In this document: in pieces, positions 36,227 to 45,160 of the stretch | How the letters are laid out: each line of letters starts with the position of its first letter | Numbering within the stretch: the first letter of the stretch is position 1 | Assembly (NCBI GenBank): GCA_000309945.1 | Contig: CM001633.1 | Location: forward strand, 4,041,912-4,105,911 | Length of the DNA: 64,000 bases | DNA from: Leptolyngbyaceae cyanobacterium JSC-12 | GTDB taxonomy: Bacteria; Cyanobacteriota; Cyanobacteriia; Leptolyngbyales; Leptolyngbyaceae | Direction of reading: 5' to 3' | Position numbers and translations under genes: made by a program | The notes under the pieces: model-generated | Told to the model about the DNA's origin: nothing | Database searches by the model: none | The model's input: the letters and a program-made list of their open reading frames with translations, nothing else

Positions 36227-37804
36227 ATGGATATTGGCATCACGATCGCGGCGATTGGTATGCTGACCTTTGTTTTTTGGGTAATCAACTGGTTAGTTAA
36301 TGCAAGTTTCAAAGCGATCGCTACTATTCAGTTCAGACAATTCTCCACGAATTTGGCACAGTTGCGACGAACGATTTCCTCAATACTGTCGGGGTTTTGT
36401 ATTGGGTTATGTCTGCTTGTCCTGGGTGTGAATGGCGTGTTGATTTATCAAAACAAACCCGTTCTGGAGTTTTACCACGAATGGTTGCTACGGATTCCGC
36501 TGGAATTTTGGATCAATTTAGCGATCGCTCTACTTAAGTGCATCAGCCTGTTGCTACTAGTTAAATTCAGTCTTCCCTACCTGCGGCGATCGTTAGATTG
36601 GGCGTGTCGATATGCTCAAAACTCCGATCAATTGGTGGCGAATGACGAAAGCATCCAGAAAGCGTTTGCCACACTGCAACGAATTCTGTCTACCAGCATT
36701 TGGCTACTAGCATTGATTTTGTGTGCTAACTTTTTGCAAGTACCGGCGATTATCCCTCAGTACTTAGCGATCGCTCTCAAGGCTTATTTGGCAATTTCGA
36801 TCGGGCAACTCGTGGTCAAAGCCACATCCGTGTTGATTGATACCCTCGATGCGTTGAGCCTGCGGCTTGCCAGTGGCGATAACGGGTTGCGGTACTACGA
36901 GCGCTTTCGCCATCTAGTGCCCGCCCTCAAAAAGACCCTGGAATATGCGCTTTACGTGCTCATTGCCCAAATCATCGTGCGCGAAATTGCCCCGATTTCC
37001 TGGCTTGCAGAATATGCGGATGAAATCGTGCAAACGATCGGGATCTACTTCCTCTGCGGCGTGATTATTGAATTTGTCAATATTCTGCTGGAAGATTTAG
37101 TCCTCAAAACGGATCAACTCACTGATTTACAACGACAACGCCGCCTTACCATCATTCCGCTGTTCAAAAGTATTGTTAAATACTCAATCTATTTCGCTGC
37201 TGCTGTTTATATCTTAAAGTTGATTGGAATTGATCCGGGTCCCATTTTGGCTGGGGCGGGAATTGTAGGGATTGCGATTGGCTTTGGTGCCCAAAATTTG
37301 ATTAATGATGTTGTCTGCGGCTTCTTTATTTTGTTTGAAAACTACTATCTAGTTGGTGATTACATTGAGGCAGGCAAGGTAGAAGAACGCCATGCGGAAG
37401 GAACGGTAGAGGCGATCGAATTACGCACTACCCACATCCGCCATCCCGATGGGCAATTGCAAATTATTCGGAATGGCGAAATTGGTGCGATTGTGAATTA
37501 TTCCAAACAGTACACCTATGCCAAAGTAGAAGTTCCCATTCCAGCCCATGCCAGATTAGAAGAAGTCTATGCATTGATTGACCAAATTGGTGTGCAGTTT
37601 CAGGAAGAATGCGCTGACGTGATTGAACCCACTCAGATTGATGGACTGGAAACGTTGGGAGATGACAATTTGGTGCTGCGAACCCTGACGCGAGTTAAAC
37701 CTGGAAAACATCTCAACACCCAACGACTACTTCGAGCAAAGTTGAAACAAGCCTTTGACTATCACTTGAACGATCGCGCAGAATCTCAGAAAACATTAAT
37801 CTAA
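36227..37804 (+). CDS. MscS-family mechanosensitive ion channel
   Basis: A 525-residue membrane channel. There are about six predicted spans from residue 1 to ~360, then the MscS core: the pore helix GIDPGPILAGAGIVGIAIGF with FGAQNLINDVVCGFFILFEN (~335-378), and the beta-domain (YYLVGDYIEAG, EAIELRTTHIRHPDGQLQII, NGEIGAIVNYSK). Such channels open under membrane tension in osmotic downshock. The extra N-terminal spans are common in cyanobacterial MscS-like proteins. The ATG at 36227 is used. Isolated gene with the Uma2 remnant downstream. Confidence 0.9.
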   Translation: MDIGITIAAIGMLTFVFWVINWLVNASFKAIATIQFRQFSTNLAQLRRTISSILSGFCIGLCLLVLGVNGVLIYQNKPVLEFYHEWLLRIPLEFWINLAIALLKCISLLLLVKFSLPYLRRSLDWACRYAQNSDQLVANDESIQKAFATLQRILSTSIWLLALILCANFLQVPAIIPQYLAIALKAYLAISIGQLVVKATSVLIDTLDALSLRLASGDNGLRYYERFRHLVPALKKTLEYALYVLIAQIIVREIAPISWLAEYADEIVQTIGIYFLCGVIIEFVNILLEDLVLKTDQLTDLQRQRRLTIIPLFKSIVKYSIYFAAAVYILKLIGIDPGPILAGAGIVGIAIGFGAQNLINDVVCGFFILFENYYLVGDYIEAGKVEERHAEGTVEAIELRTTHIRHPDGQLQIIRNGEIGAIVNYSKQYTYAKVEVPIPAHARLEEVYALIDQIGVQFQEECADVIEPTQIDGLETLGDDNLVLRTLTRVKPGKHLNTQRLLRAKLKQAFDYHLNDRAESQKTLI

Positions 37805-37960
37805 GCAAACAATTCTGCGACTGAAATGGTGAATTCTGGCAATACTTTTTGAGTAGCGATCGTGTCTTGTTCTGTAAAAATCTGCCAGCTTTCGGCGGTT
37901 GCAATGATCACAAGCTGATTTTCGGGAAACAAGAGCCACACTTCCTGACAGCCCGATCAT
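37804..37960 (-). pseudogene. Uma2-family nuclease, C-terminal remnant
   Basis: Read leftward, the frame gives SGCQEVWLLFPENQLVIIAT, then AESWQIFTEQDTIATQKVLP and FTISVAELFA, stop at 37802-37804. This is the last third of a Uma2 restriction-endonuclease-fold protein. Just upstream an ARE-YL-like stretch is split by a stop or frame change near 37960-37975, and the catalytic N-terminal part is absent. Uma2 genes are very common in cyanobacteria and often decayed. Confidence 0.65.
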
Positions 37961-37974
37961 AAATATTCTCGTGC

Positions 37975-38255
37975 TTTTGGGTGCTTCTGGGTAAATTTCT
38001 CCTCCTAGTTGATTCGTTAGAAGGTGATTTGTCCACTAGTAAATAACTTTGCCTTGAGTGGCAGCATGGGCAATTGTTATACCTGTTTTCTCGATTAGCA
38101 CTTCATTAACTTCTTCCATGCCCTCTGGTATACGTCATAGTGATCGCAGGGGATAGGAGAAGCATCGTAGTCATAATCACCTTTGCTGCCGGGTTGCGCG
38201 ATTGGGGGATTGGGGTGTCACCATCGGTTTATGCAGAAATCGCTGTCCGTCTATT
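37975..38255. other. Intergenic region with a second short coding-like remnant
   Basis: Beyond the Uma2 fragment, the minus strand (about 38040-38120) reads MEEVNEVLIEKTGITIAHAA with TQGKVIY before a stop, resembling the tail of an unidentified protein. It is too short to call. Nothing else is seen before the mannosidase start. Confidence 0.3.
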
Positions 38256-41200
38256 ATGGAGGGTGCATTACGTGAAGCGGCCCCTGTGAATAATCCAGTT
38301 TCATCCCCAACCCATCCTTTATCGGCAACGACTACTCAAGCGATCAACCGATTGCGATCGCTGAGTCAGGTGAGTATTCAAGACGGATGGCGTTATTTTG
38401 ATGGAGACTTACCTATTGATGAAGCATTGCAGCCAGGAAACTGGCAGCATTGGAGTCTTGGAACTGTTAATACCAAAGACCACCATCCCTGGGTCAAAGG
38501 ACGTAAGGTGCGCTGGTTTTCTCGTTTGATTCAGGTGCCAGCTGATTTGCATGGCTATCCATTGGAAGGAATGTGTTTGCGGTTGGGATTGCTCTGGTGG
38601 TCCGAAGAGACACAGGTGTATGTAAATGGGCAACTGATGCAGGAAGGCGATTTGTTTGACTGTGCGCCCCGGTTATTGCTGAGTGAACGAGTCAAGGCTG
38701 GAGATGAATTTGCGATCGCCCTCCGCATGATCAGCCCCATCCATGACGACGGTGCACTAATGAAATCCGTTTGTCATTACGAAGCCTCTTCCCCCGATGC
38801 CCCCCTGGAACCTACTTTCATCGCCAACGAACTCGCTGTCCTCCATTCCTACCTGGAGCAGTTTGAACCAGCAAAGCTAGAAATTTTAGCGAGTGCCCTT
38901 TCTTCACTCAATTGGGACTCCTTAAAGGCAAGTAGCCATTTGCCCCTCCCCCCCTCCCCTCTTCATCCATTCACCTCCTCACTCACTCATCTCCGCCAAA
39001 CCCTTCTCCCCCTTGCTGAACCTATCAAACAACGTCAGATCAAACTCCTGGGACACGCCCACCTGGACATGGCATGGCTATGGACCGTATCAGAAACCTG
39101 GAAAGCCGCAGAACGCACCTTTCAGTCTGTTCTCAACCTGCAAAAAGACTTTCCCGAATTGACCTTTGCCCACACCACACCTGCTCTGTACGAGTGGATG
39201 GAGCAGAATCGTCCCAGTTTGTTTGCCCAAATTCAAGAACAAGTGAAAGCCGGAAAGTGGGAAATTGTTGCCGGATTCTGGATTGAGCCAGAGTTGAACT
39301 TGATCAGTGGCGAATCCATTGTGCGTCAGGTCTTGTATGGGCAACGCTACCTGCAGGAAAAGTTTGGCAATCTTTGTCCTATTGCTTGGGTGCCCGATAC
39401 ATTTGGCTTTACCTGGCAGCTACCCCAAATCCTCAAGCAGGGCGGCATAGAGTATTTTGTCACGCAAAAGTTGCGTTGGAACGACACAACAAACTTTCCC
39501 TATGAAATCTTCTACTGGCAAGCTCCCGATGGAACACAGATTTTGAGTGTGATGTCTGCTCCGATCGGCGAATTCATTGATCCCGTAAAAATGGCAAACT
39601 TTGTCTGGAAACTGGAACAAAAAACTGGATTGCAAACTTCCCTCTGGCTTCCTGGTGTAGGCGATCATGGTGGCGGTCCTACCCGTGATATGCTCGAAGT
39701 AGCTCGTCGCTGGCAACAGTCTCCTTTCTTCCCCCAAATGGAGTTTGGGACAGCATTGGAGTATTTGGAGGGGATCAGGAATCAGAAGTCAGGAATCAGA
39801 AGTCAGGAATCAGAAGTCAGAAGTAATGAAAGAGATAGGGGAGATGCAGGTGATTTAATTTCCTACGCTTCCCCATCTCGCTCATCTTCCCCACCTCCCC
39901 ACATCCCCATCTCCTCTTCTCTTCCTGTCTGGAATTCCGAACTTTACCTGGAGTACCATCGCGGCTGTTACACGACTCATGCGGATCAGAAGCAGCATAA
40001 TCGGTCAGCGGAAAAGGCATTGTATGAAGCCGAACTATGGGCTGCTTTAGCGACGATCGCGACTGCAACCCCTTACCCAAAAGCTGAGTTGGAAGACCTT
40101 TGGAAACAGGTTTTGTTTAACCAGTTTCACGACATTCTGCCAGGTTCTTCTATTACCCCGGTGTTTGATGAGGCAAACGAAGTCTGGAAGAAAGTCATGG
40201 TTGCTTGTTGGCAGATCATTGTTCAGGCAGAGCGTTCGCTAGCACAAAACATCGCTGTGCCCGCACCTCCTGATCCCGATGCTCAACTTTTAGTGGTTTT
40301 CAATCCTTTGAACTGGATAAGAACTGAAATTGTCAGCACAGATATTTGGGTTCAGTCCAATGATAGAAGGGACTGGCAAGTTTGTGACTTGAATGGAACT
40401 GCGATCGCTCACCAGAGTCAGTATCGCCCACCTGGAAATAGCCTTTATTGCATTTCGTTTGTGGCAGAAAACATTCCCGCGATCGGGTATCGGGCTTACT
40501 GGTTATGCCCTGGCAATACACCTGCAAAATTGCTTAACTTACCAACACATGAGTTTGTTTTAGAAAATGAATTCTTGCGAGTGGCGATTAACTCATTAAC
40601 AGGAGACATTGCCAGCATCTTCGACAAAGCTCATCAGCGCGAAGTTCTCTCTGCACCCGGTAATCAGCTTCAAGCCTTTGAAGATAAAGGTCAATATTGG
40701 GATGCCTGGAACATTGACCCCAACTACGTTGAGCACCCATTACCCACCGCCAAATTAATCCGCATTGAAACTAGAGACTCAACTTTTCAGGATGTTGTCT
40801 ATCAACCACTCGGTGCATTTCAGCATCGTGTTTATGTTGAGCGACAAATTGGGCAGTCTATCTTCCAGCAAACTTACATCCTGGAACAAGATTCGCCTTT
40901 ACTCAAGATTGAAACTCATGTTGATTGGCAAGAACGCCATACGCTCGTCAAAGCAGCATTTCCTCTTAATTTAGAAGCCGACTTTGCAACTTACGAAATT
41001 CCTTGTGGAGCAATTCAACGCACTACTAAACCCCAAACCGATGCCGAAAAAGCGCAATGGGAAGTTCCTGCCATGCGTTGGGCGGATTTGAGCGATGGAA
41101 ATTACGGAGTTAGTCTGTTGAACGATTGCAAGTATGGTTACGATGCCCAACCCAATCAACTGCGGCTTACCTTGCTGCGAGGTTCGGAGTGGCCCGATCC

Positions 41201-41627
41201 TGAAGCAGATAAAGGACCACACACCTTTACCTACGCTCTTTATCCTCATGCGGGAGACTGGAAGCAAGGACAAACTGTGCGACGGGGTTATGAACTGAAT
41301 GTGCCGCTCCATCTCGTTCAGTTGGATGTTGATAAAATCAGCCGATCTGCAGCGCTGCCACCTGTGGGGTCGTTGTTGAGTTTGGGAGCAGAAAATCTGA
41401 TGTTGATGACATTGAAGCAGGCAGAAGATTCAGAGAGTGAATGGATTCTGCGCTGTTACGAGTGTTTTGGCGAAGTAGCCCAGCTTAATTTTCAGAGCTG
41501 CTTAAATCTGAAGCTGGAACATCCAGTCGATTTATTAGAGCGTCCATCGCATTGCCAAACCAATCAAGGACAAACTGTAACAATTCGTCCCTGGCAAATT
41601 GCGAGTTTTAAGATGTCAGTCACTTAA
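38256..41627 (+). CDS. Alpha-mannosidase, glycoside hydrolase family 38
   Basis: An 1123-residue GH38 enzyme that cleaves alpha-mannosidic bonds. An N-terminal beta-sandwich (~40-200) precedes the catalytic domain with KLLGHAHLDMAWLWTVSETW (~262-281), the nucleophile region PDTFGFTWQLPQIL, GVGDHGGGPTRDML and VWNSELYLEYHRGCYTTHAD; the C-terminal half is beta-rich (PHTFTYALYPHAGDWKQG). A second, shorter frame upstream adds ~18 residues; the ATG at 38256 was chosen. Near residues 505-558 an in-frame insert of low-complexity sequence breaks the usual alignment, and a Pro/Leu-rich stretch near residue 230 is similar in character. Cytosolic; probably glycan turnover. Confidence 0.88.
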   Translation: MEGALREAAPVNNPVSSPTHPLSATTTQAINRLRSLSQVSIQDGWRYFDGDLPIDEALQPGNWQHWSLGTVNTKDHHPWVKGRKVRWFSRLIQVPADLHGYPLEGMCLRLGLLWWSEETQVYVNGQLMQEGDLFDCAPRLLLSERVKAGDEFAIALRMISPIHDDGALMKSVCHYEASSPDAPLEPTFIANELAVLHSYLEQFEPAKLEILASALSSLNWDSLKASSHLPLPPSPLHPFTSSLTHLRQTLLPLAEPIKQRQIKLLGHAHLDMAWLWTVSETWKAAERTFQSVLNLQKDFPELTFAHTTPALYEWMEQNRPSLFAQIQEQVKAGKWEIVAGFWIEPELNLISGESIVRQVLYGQRYLQEKFGNLCPIAWVPDTFGFTWQLPQILKQGGIEYFVTQKLRWNDTTNFPYEIFYWQAPDGTQILSVMSAPIGEFIDPVKMANFVWKLEQKTGLQTSLWLPGVGDHGGGPTRDMLEVARRWQQSPFFPQMEFGTALEYLEGIRNQKSGIRSQESEVRSNERDRGDAGDLISYASPSRSSSPPPHIPISSSLPVWNSELYLEYHRGCYTTHADQKQHNRSAEKALYEAELWAALATIATATPYPKAELEDLWKQVLFNQFHDILPGSSITPVFDEANEVWKKVMVACWQIIVQAERSLAQNIAVPAPPDPDAQLLVVFNPLNWIRTEIVSTDIWVQSNDRRDWQVCDLNGTAIAHQSQYRPPGNSLYCISFVAENIPAIGYRAYWLCPGNTPAKLLNLPTHEFVLENEFLRVAINSLTGDIASIFDKAHQREVLSAPGNQLQAFEDKGQYWDAWNIDPNYVEHPLPTAKLIRIETRDSTFQDVVYQPLGAFQHRVYVERQIGQSIFQQTYILEQDSPLLKIETHVDWQERHTLVKAAFPLNLEADFATYEIPCGAIQRTTKPQTDAEKAQWEVPAMRWADLSDGNYGVSLLNDCKYGYDAQPNQLRLTLLRGSEWPDPEADKGPHTFTYALYPHAGDWKQGQTVRRGYELNVPLHLVQLDVDKISRSAALPPVGSLLSLGAENLMLMTLKQAEDSESEWILRCYECFGEVAQLNFQSCLNLKLEHPVDLLERPSHCQTNQGQTVTIRPWQIASFKMSVT
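39770..39925 (+). repeat. Repeat-derived insert inside the GH38 gene
   Basis: Three tandem copies of the 14-mer AGGAATCAGAAGTC (39777-39818), then GAGATAGGGGAGATG and, after a spacer, a pyrimidine-rich CTTCCCCATCTCG... stretch of the opposite sense, ending near 39925. The unit resembles the dispersed GGAATCAGAAG / GGGGAGATGGGG elements common in cyanobacterial spacers (compare 63210-63255). It keeps the reading frame. Confidence 0.7.
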
Positions 41628-41630
41628 AAA

Positions 41631-41762
41631 TTAATCTTCGTGATCCTCAAAGGGATCGTCCAGGTTTTTGCCTGGTGGTCCAAAAGCAGTGTAAACAGCG
41701 TATCCAGTTAAGCCCACCAAAACGGCAGCAATCGAAATGTTAAGAGCTATTGCAGGTTCCAT
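41631..41762 (-). CDS. psbN: Photosystem II protein N
   Basis: A 43-residue protein: [20 protein letters not shown] then [20 protein letters not shown] and HED. It has one membrane helix (~7-24) and the conserved YxxYxxFGxPxxxLxDPFExHxD tail of PsbN, a thylakoid protein needed for assembly of the photosystem II reaction centre. It is too short for most ORF calling. It lies on the opposite strand to psbH with an 85-base divergent spacer, and ends three bases from the convergent mannosidase stop. The ATG is at 41760-41762. Confidence 0.95.
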   Translation of the reverse strand: MEPAIALNISIAAVLVGLTGYAVYTAFGPPGKNLDDPFEDHED

Positions 41763-41792
41763 AGTCGTGATAAATAGGAGTACCTTCATGCT

Positions 41793-41798
41793 TATAAT
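41793..41798 (+). promoter_or_regulatory. -10 element upstream of psbH
   Basis: A perfect TATAAT in the psbN/psbH divergent spacer, 49 bases before the psbH ATG. A -35 element is not obvious. Confidence 0.45.
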
Positions 41799-41847
41799 AC
41801 TTCACAAAGCATAACAATGTCTGTCGAGATTCTCATAAAGGAGACCC

Positions 41848-42051
41848 ATGGCACAGCGGACTCGGTTGGGTGATATATTGAAACCCTTAAATTCTGAATA
41901 CGGTAAGGTTGTTCCTGGTTGGGGAACTACTCCTCTGATGGCGGTTTTTATGGGATTGTTTTTTGTGTTTTTGCTGATTATTCTGCAAATTTACAACTCC
42001 TCGTTGATTCTGAATGATTTCACTGTTGACCCAAGAAGCGTTGGTCTGTGA
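41848..42051 (+). CDS. psbH: Photosystem II reaction centre protein H
   Basis: A 67-residue PSII subunit with one membrane helix ([20 protein letters not shown], ~30-49) after the N-terminal [20 protein letters not shown] and followed by [13 protein letters not shown]. PsbH stabilises the PSII core and the QB site. The ATG at 41848 has AAAGGAG a few bases upstream. psbN is divergent; in many cyanobacteria psbB and psbT lie nearby, but they are not in this window. A strong terminator follows. Confidence 0.97.
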   Translation: MAQRTRLGDILKPLNSEYGKVVPGWGTTPLMAVFMGLFFVFLLIILQIYNSSLILNDFTVDPRSVGL

Positions 42052-42080
42052 TCTAAGACATTCAGAAACCAATCTTTGCG

Positions 42081-42104
42081 AACCCCGAAACTTCGGGGTT
42101 TTTA
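42081..42104 (+). terminator. psbH terminator
   Basis: AACCCCGAAACTTCGGGGTT followed by TTT: a GC-rich 8-pair stem with a T-run, 29 bases after the psbH stop. Confidence 0.85.
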
Positions 42105-42251
42105 TGTTAATAAGCGATCGCACCCTACTTGTTCTACGCTTCAACGTCAAATCATGCGGCTTTCCCATTCCTAGTCTGAATCCTCAAAGTTCTGCTACAC
42201 CTACTCTTCCTGTGCTACCATCTTTGGAAATATTGTTTCAACTAAATCCGA

Positions 42252-42749
42252 ATGAGCAAGGTTCTGGTGCTCAATGCTTCCTACGAACCGCTTAACATTA
42301 CGAGTTGGCGTAGAGCGGTCGTTTTGTTACTCAAGGGCAAAGCTGAGCAGGTTGAACACAACGGTAAGTATGTGTATTCCGGTTTCCCGTTACCCACGGT
42401 AATTCGGTTGCGCCATTACGTTCGTGTTCCCTACAAAGAAATTCCTCTTACGAGAAAAAATCTTTTGCACCGGGATGGACATGCCTGTCAGTATTGTGGT
42501 TACACTGGAGAAGACCTGACGCTAGATCACGTGGTGCCGCGATCGCGAGGGGGCGGCGATAGCTGGGAAAACATTGTGACCGCTTGTGTTCGTTGCAATG
42601 TCAAAAAAGGAAATCGCACTCCTAAAGAAGCTAGTATGTTGCTGCTCAACCCACCCCGCAAACCCTACAGCGGACTCTACTTTGAAGTGACAAAGCATGT
42701 CAAAAATGGCTTAAACCAGGAATGGCGCAAATATGTCATCGGAATGTAG
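42252..42749 (+). CDS. HNH endonuclease
   Basis: A 165-residue HNH protein. Residues ~75-130 hold the HNH motif with its zinc-binding cysteine pairs: GHACQYCGYTGEDLTLDHVV, PRSRGGGDSWENIVTACVRC, then NVKKGNRTPKEA. The N-terminal domain (VLVLNASYEPLNITSWRRAV) is characteristic of the widely conserved cyanobacterial HNH family near psbH or photosynthesis genes; the cellular role is unknown. ATG at 42252. A terminator follows. Confidence 0.88.
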   Translation: MSKVLVLNASYEPLNITSWRRAVVLLLKGKAEQVEHNGKYVYSGFPLPTVIRLRHYVRVPYKEIPLTRKNLLHRDGHACQYCGYTGEDLTLDHVVPRSRGGGDSWENIVTACVRCNVKKGNRTPKEASMLLLNPPRKPYSGLYFEVTKHVKNGLNQEWRKYVIGM

Positions 42750-42750
42750 T

Positions 42751-42783
42751 AACCCTCTGCAACTAAGGTAGAGGGTTGTTTTT
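42751..42783 (+). terminator. HNH gene terminator
   Basis: AACCCTCTGCAACT, then AAGGTAGAGGGTT and TTTTT. A 7-pair stem followed by a T-run immediately after the stop. Confidence 0.75.
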
Positions 42784-43013
42784 ACTGAAAACATTGGTTG
42801 CGTTGACATCGCGCTCTATCTTTGGACAAATAAATCTCATAGCCTATGGCGTTTCATTGTTTTTTTGCGAAGATCTAGGATAGAAGTTTGTATAGAGGTC
42901 TGAGCGGGTGAACTGAGGTTTGCTGTTGGGTGTGCTGTTTCTTGTTAAAAACCACCTGGGTGTTTGGCTAGAGGTTCGTCGTCATTCACCTATTTTCAAA
43001 GAATTCTTAAACT

Positions 43014-44321
43014 ATGCAATCTGACTCATCGACTGCTCGAAACGTGGTAACAAAAAGTCGCTTGACCGTTGTGGACGAGGCTCAAACAGATATTCGGTCA
43101 TCGTCAGCTACGGATTCTGAAATTATTGATCCATTCGTTAGAACTACTCAAGATTCTCAAAACTACTCGACTCAACCTTTTGCCTTCGATACGTCGCGTT
43201 CGCGCGAGCAAAATCAAAAAGTTGAGATATTAAGGCAGTTGCTCGAACGCCATCGTGGAGAGCGGCAGCTTATTGTTCTACAGGATTTTCCCGATCCCGA
43301 TGCGATGTCTTCCGCTTGGACATACAAGCTCATTGCTCAGAAGTTTGATATTCAATGTGACATAGTGTACGCTGGGACACTCAGTCATCAAGAAAATGTT
43401 GCATTAGTCAAATTAACGAGCTTACCTGTGCAGCGCTGGGCATTGCCAACTCTGAAAAATCGAGATCTATCGGTCTATCAAGGTTGTGTGTTAATTGACA
43501 ATCAGGGCACAACTAGCCAACTGATGCCTTCACTCCAAGAGGCTGGAATCCCAACGGCGGTTGTGATTGACCATCACAGTTCTCAGGGCGAGATCAAAGC
43601 GGAGTTTGTTGATATTCGTCCTTACACACGGGCGACCGCAACAATTCTGACGCAATATCTGCAAGCGGGATTGTTGAAACTAGACATTAACTCCAGTGAA
43701 CATGTCAAATGTGCCACTGCCCTGATGCATGGGCTGCGCTCTGATACAAATGCTTTACGGCAAGCTCAAGAGGAAGACTTTTTAGCGGCAGCTTATCTAA
43801 GCCGCTTCTACGATGGGCAACTACTGAATGCAGTGTTGCAATCCTCTCGGTCTAAACAGGTCATGGATGTGATTGAGCGATCGCTGAAAAATCGCATTGT
43901 GCAAAACAACTTCTCGATTGCAGGGGTAGGTTTTTTGCGGTACGACGATCGCGATGCCATTCCTCAAGCGGCAGACTTTTTAGTGACTGAGGAAAACGTT
44001 CATACTGCTGTCGTCTACGGGATTGTGCATGACGAAGATGAAGATATTGAACTGGTCATTGGTTCTTTACGTACCAACAAGATCACTCTCGATCCTGATG
44101 AGTTCCTCAAAGAAGCTTTTGGGCAGGATACTCACGGGCGCTTCTTCGGCGGCGGGCGTTCGCAAGCAGGCGGCTTTGAGATTCCCTTAGGGTTTTTGTC
44201 TGGATTCACCGAAAGTGCTGAGTACGCCAAGATGAAATGGAACGTATTCGATGCTCAGGTGAAGCAAAAACTTCTGCGTCTAATTAATCCAGATCAGCAC
44301 TATCACAATGGGATGAGTTGA
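43014..44321 (+). CDS. DHH-family phosphoesterase (DHH-DHHA1)
   Basis: A 435-residue DHH phosphoesterase of the NrnA/RecJ superfamily, which cleave short nucleotides such as nanoRNA, pAp or cyclic-di-AMP products. Residues ~1-75 are low-complexity, then the DHH domain shows VLQDFPDPDAMSSAWTYKLI, VLIDNQGTTSQLMP, VVIDHHSSQGEIKAEFVDIR and ALMHGLRSDTNALRQAQEED; the DHHA1 domain ends with GRFFGGGRSQAGGFEIPLGF. The exact substrate is unclear. The long N-terminal tail is not part of the core. ATG at 43014. Confidence 0.85.
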   Translation: MQSDSSTARNVVTKSRLTVVDEAQTDIRSSSATDSEIIDPFVRTTQDSQNYSTQPFAFDTSRSREQNQKVEILRQLLERHRGERQLIVLQDFPDPDAMSSAWTYKLIAQKFDIQCDIVYAGTLSHQENVALVKLTSLPVQRWALPTLKNRDLSVYQGCVLIDNQGTTSQLMPSLQEAGIPTAVVIDHHSSQGEIKAEFVDIRPYTRATATILTQYLQAGLLKLDINSSEHVKCATALMHGLRSDTNALRQAQEEDFLAAAYLSRFYDGQLLNAVLQSSRSKQVMDVIERSLKNRIVQNNFSIAGVGFLRYDDRDAIPQAADFLVTEENVHTAVVYGIVHDEDEDIELVIGSLRTNKITLDPDEFLKEAFGQDTHGRFFGGGRSQAGGFEIPLGFLSGFTESAEYAKMKWNVFDAQVKQKLLRLINPDQHYHNGMS

Positions 44322-44342
44322 CAAGAGATATTGAGCTAACCC

Positions 44343-44555
44343 GCGTCCAACTTGGAAACTGGAGGTTTTTCTAAGGATCATGGATTTAATCACTTCGGTA
44401 ATTGGATGTTCTTCCAAGCCCTCATCCCCAACCTTCGACTTTGCTCTCCCAAGCTTGGGAGAGGAGTCAGGGAAGTGAGGGCAGTACAGATTCGCCAGGT
44501 TATTTAATTCCTCTTCCTAAGAAAAACTACACATTTGGACGTGGACAAAGTTTAG
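44343..44555 (+). repeat. MITE-like dispersed repeat, copy B, split by a nested palindromic element
   Basis: The left half (44343-44378, CGTCCAACTTGGAAACTGGAGG) and the right half (44517-44555, AAAACTACACATTTGGACGTGG) match copies A and C but are separated by about 135 bases. Within that insert, 44418-44482 is a nested element: GCCCTCATCCCC...TGAGGGC ends around the perfect 20-base palindrome at 44444-44463 (CTCTCCCAAG and its complement). The right end abuts the sixA ribosome site region. Confidence 0.7.
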
Positions 44556-44579
44556 GTGACCAGAATCAGTGAGGTGGCT

Positions 44580-45086
44580 ATGGCAGGCGGGATTGAACTA
44601 TATCTGATCCGACATGGGCTTGCGGGCGAGTTTGGCAGCTACCCCAACGATCATGAGCGTCCCCTGACTGAAGAGGGTAAAAAGAAAACTCGACAAGTCG
44701 CTAAACGGTTACTTGATTTAGGACTGCAGTTTGATCTGATTCTGACGAGTCCGCTTGTTCGAGCACGCCAAACAGCCGAAATTCTCATGGATGTTGGGTT
44801 AACTGATCAACTAGAAAATGCCGATTTCTTAGCAGATGGAGATATTGATTCCTGGCTGACCTGGCTCCAATCCTGGAAACCTGGTAAACATGGGCACTTG
44901 GCATTAGTCGGACACGAACCAAGCCTGAGCCAGTGGGCAGAACAACTAATTTGGGGAGACTCTAAAGGCGCAATCCAATTCAAGAAAGCGGGTGTACTTG
45001 GTTTGGAATTACCCGCCTATGGCTCGCCAATTGGAGCAAGTACCCTATTTTGGCTAACACCGCCCAGATTGTTACTCAACGACTGA
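44580..45086 (+). CDS. sixA: Phosphohistidine phosphatase SixA
   Basis: A 168-residue histidine-phosphatase (branch 1) protein resembling SixA, which dephosphorylates phosphohistidine in phosphorelay proteins. The RHG motif is LYLIRHGLAGEFG (~6-18); the second conserved segment is LILTSPLVRARQTAEILMDV (~54-73) and the GHEPSLSQWAEQL (~117-129) carries the other histidine. The start ATG at 44580 has GAGGT five bases upstream; the frame opens earlier (44556) within the repeat. A stable terminator follows. Downstream is a flippase, unrelated. Confidence 0.82.
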   Translation: MAGGIELYLIRHGLAGEFGSYPNDHERPLTEEGKKKTRQVAKRLLDLGLQFDLILTSPLVRARQTAEILMDVGLTDQLENADFLADGDIDSWLTWLQSWKPGKHGHLALVGHEPSLSQWAEQLIWGDSKGAIQFKKAGVLGLELPAYGSPIGASTLFWLTPPRLLLND

Positions 45087-45105
45087 ATCAAGCGTTGCCA
45101 TTATT

Positions 45106-45160
45106 CCATGTGTTCATCGCGAAACTCATCATTTCATCGTGATGAATACATGGCATTTTT
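45106..45160 (+). terminator. sixA terminator, extended hairpin
   Basis: CCATGTGTTCATCGCGA pairs with TCGTGATGAATACATGG (15 of 17 positions) across a 14-base loop, followed by CATTTTT. Lies about 20 bases after the sixA stop. Confidence 0.7.

Noticed and set aside
39777-39818. CRISPR-like tandem 14-mer repeats
   Set aside because: No spacers between units and no cas genes; simple tandem repeat inside a coding insert.
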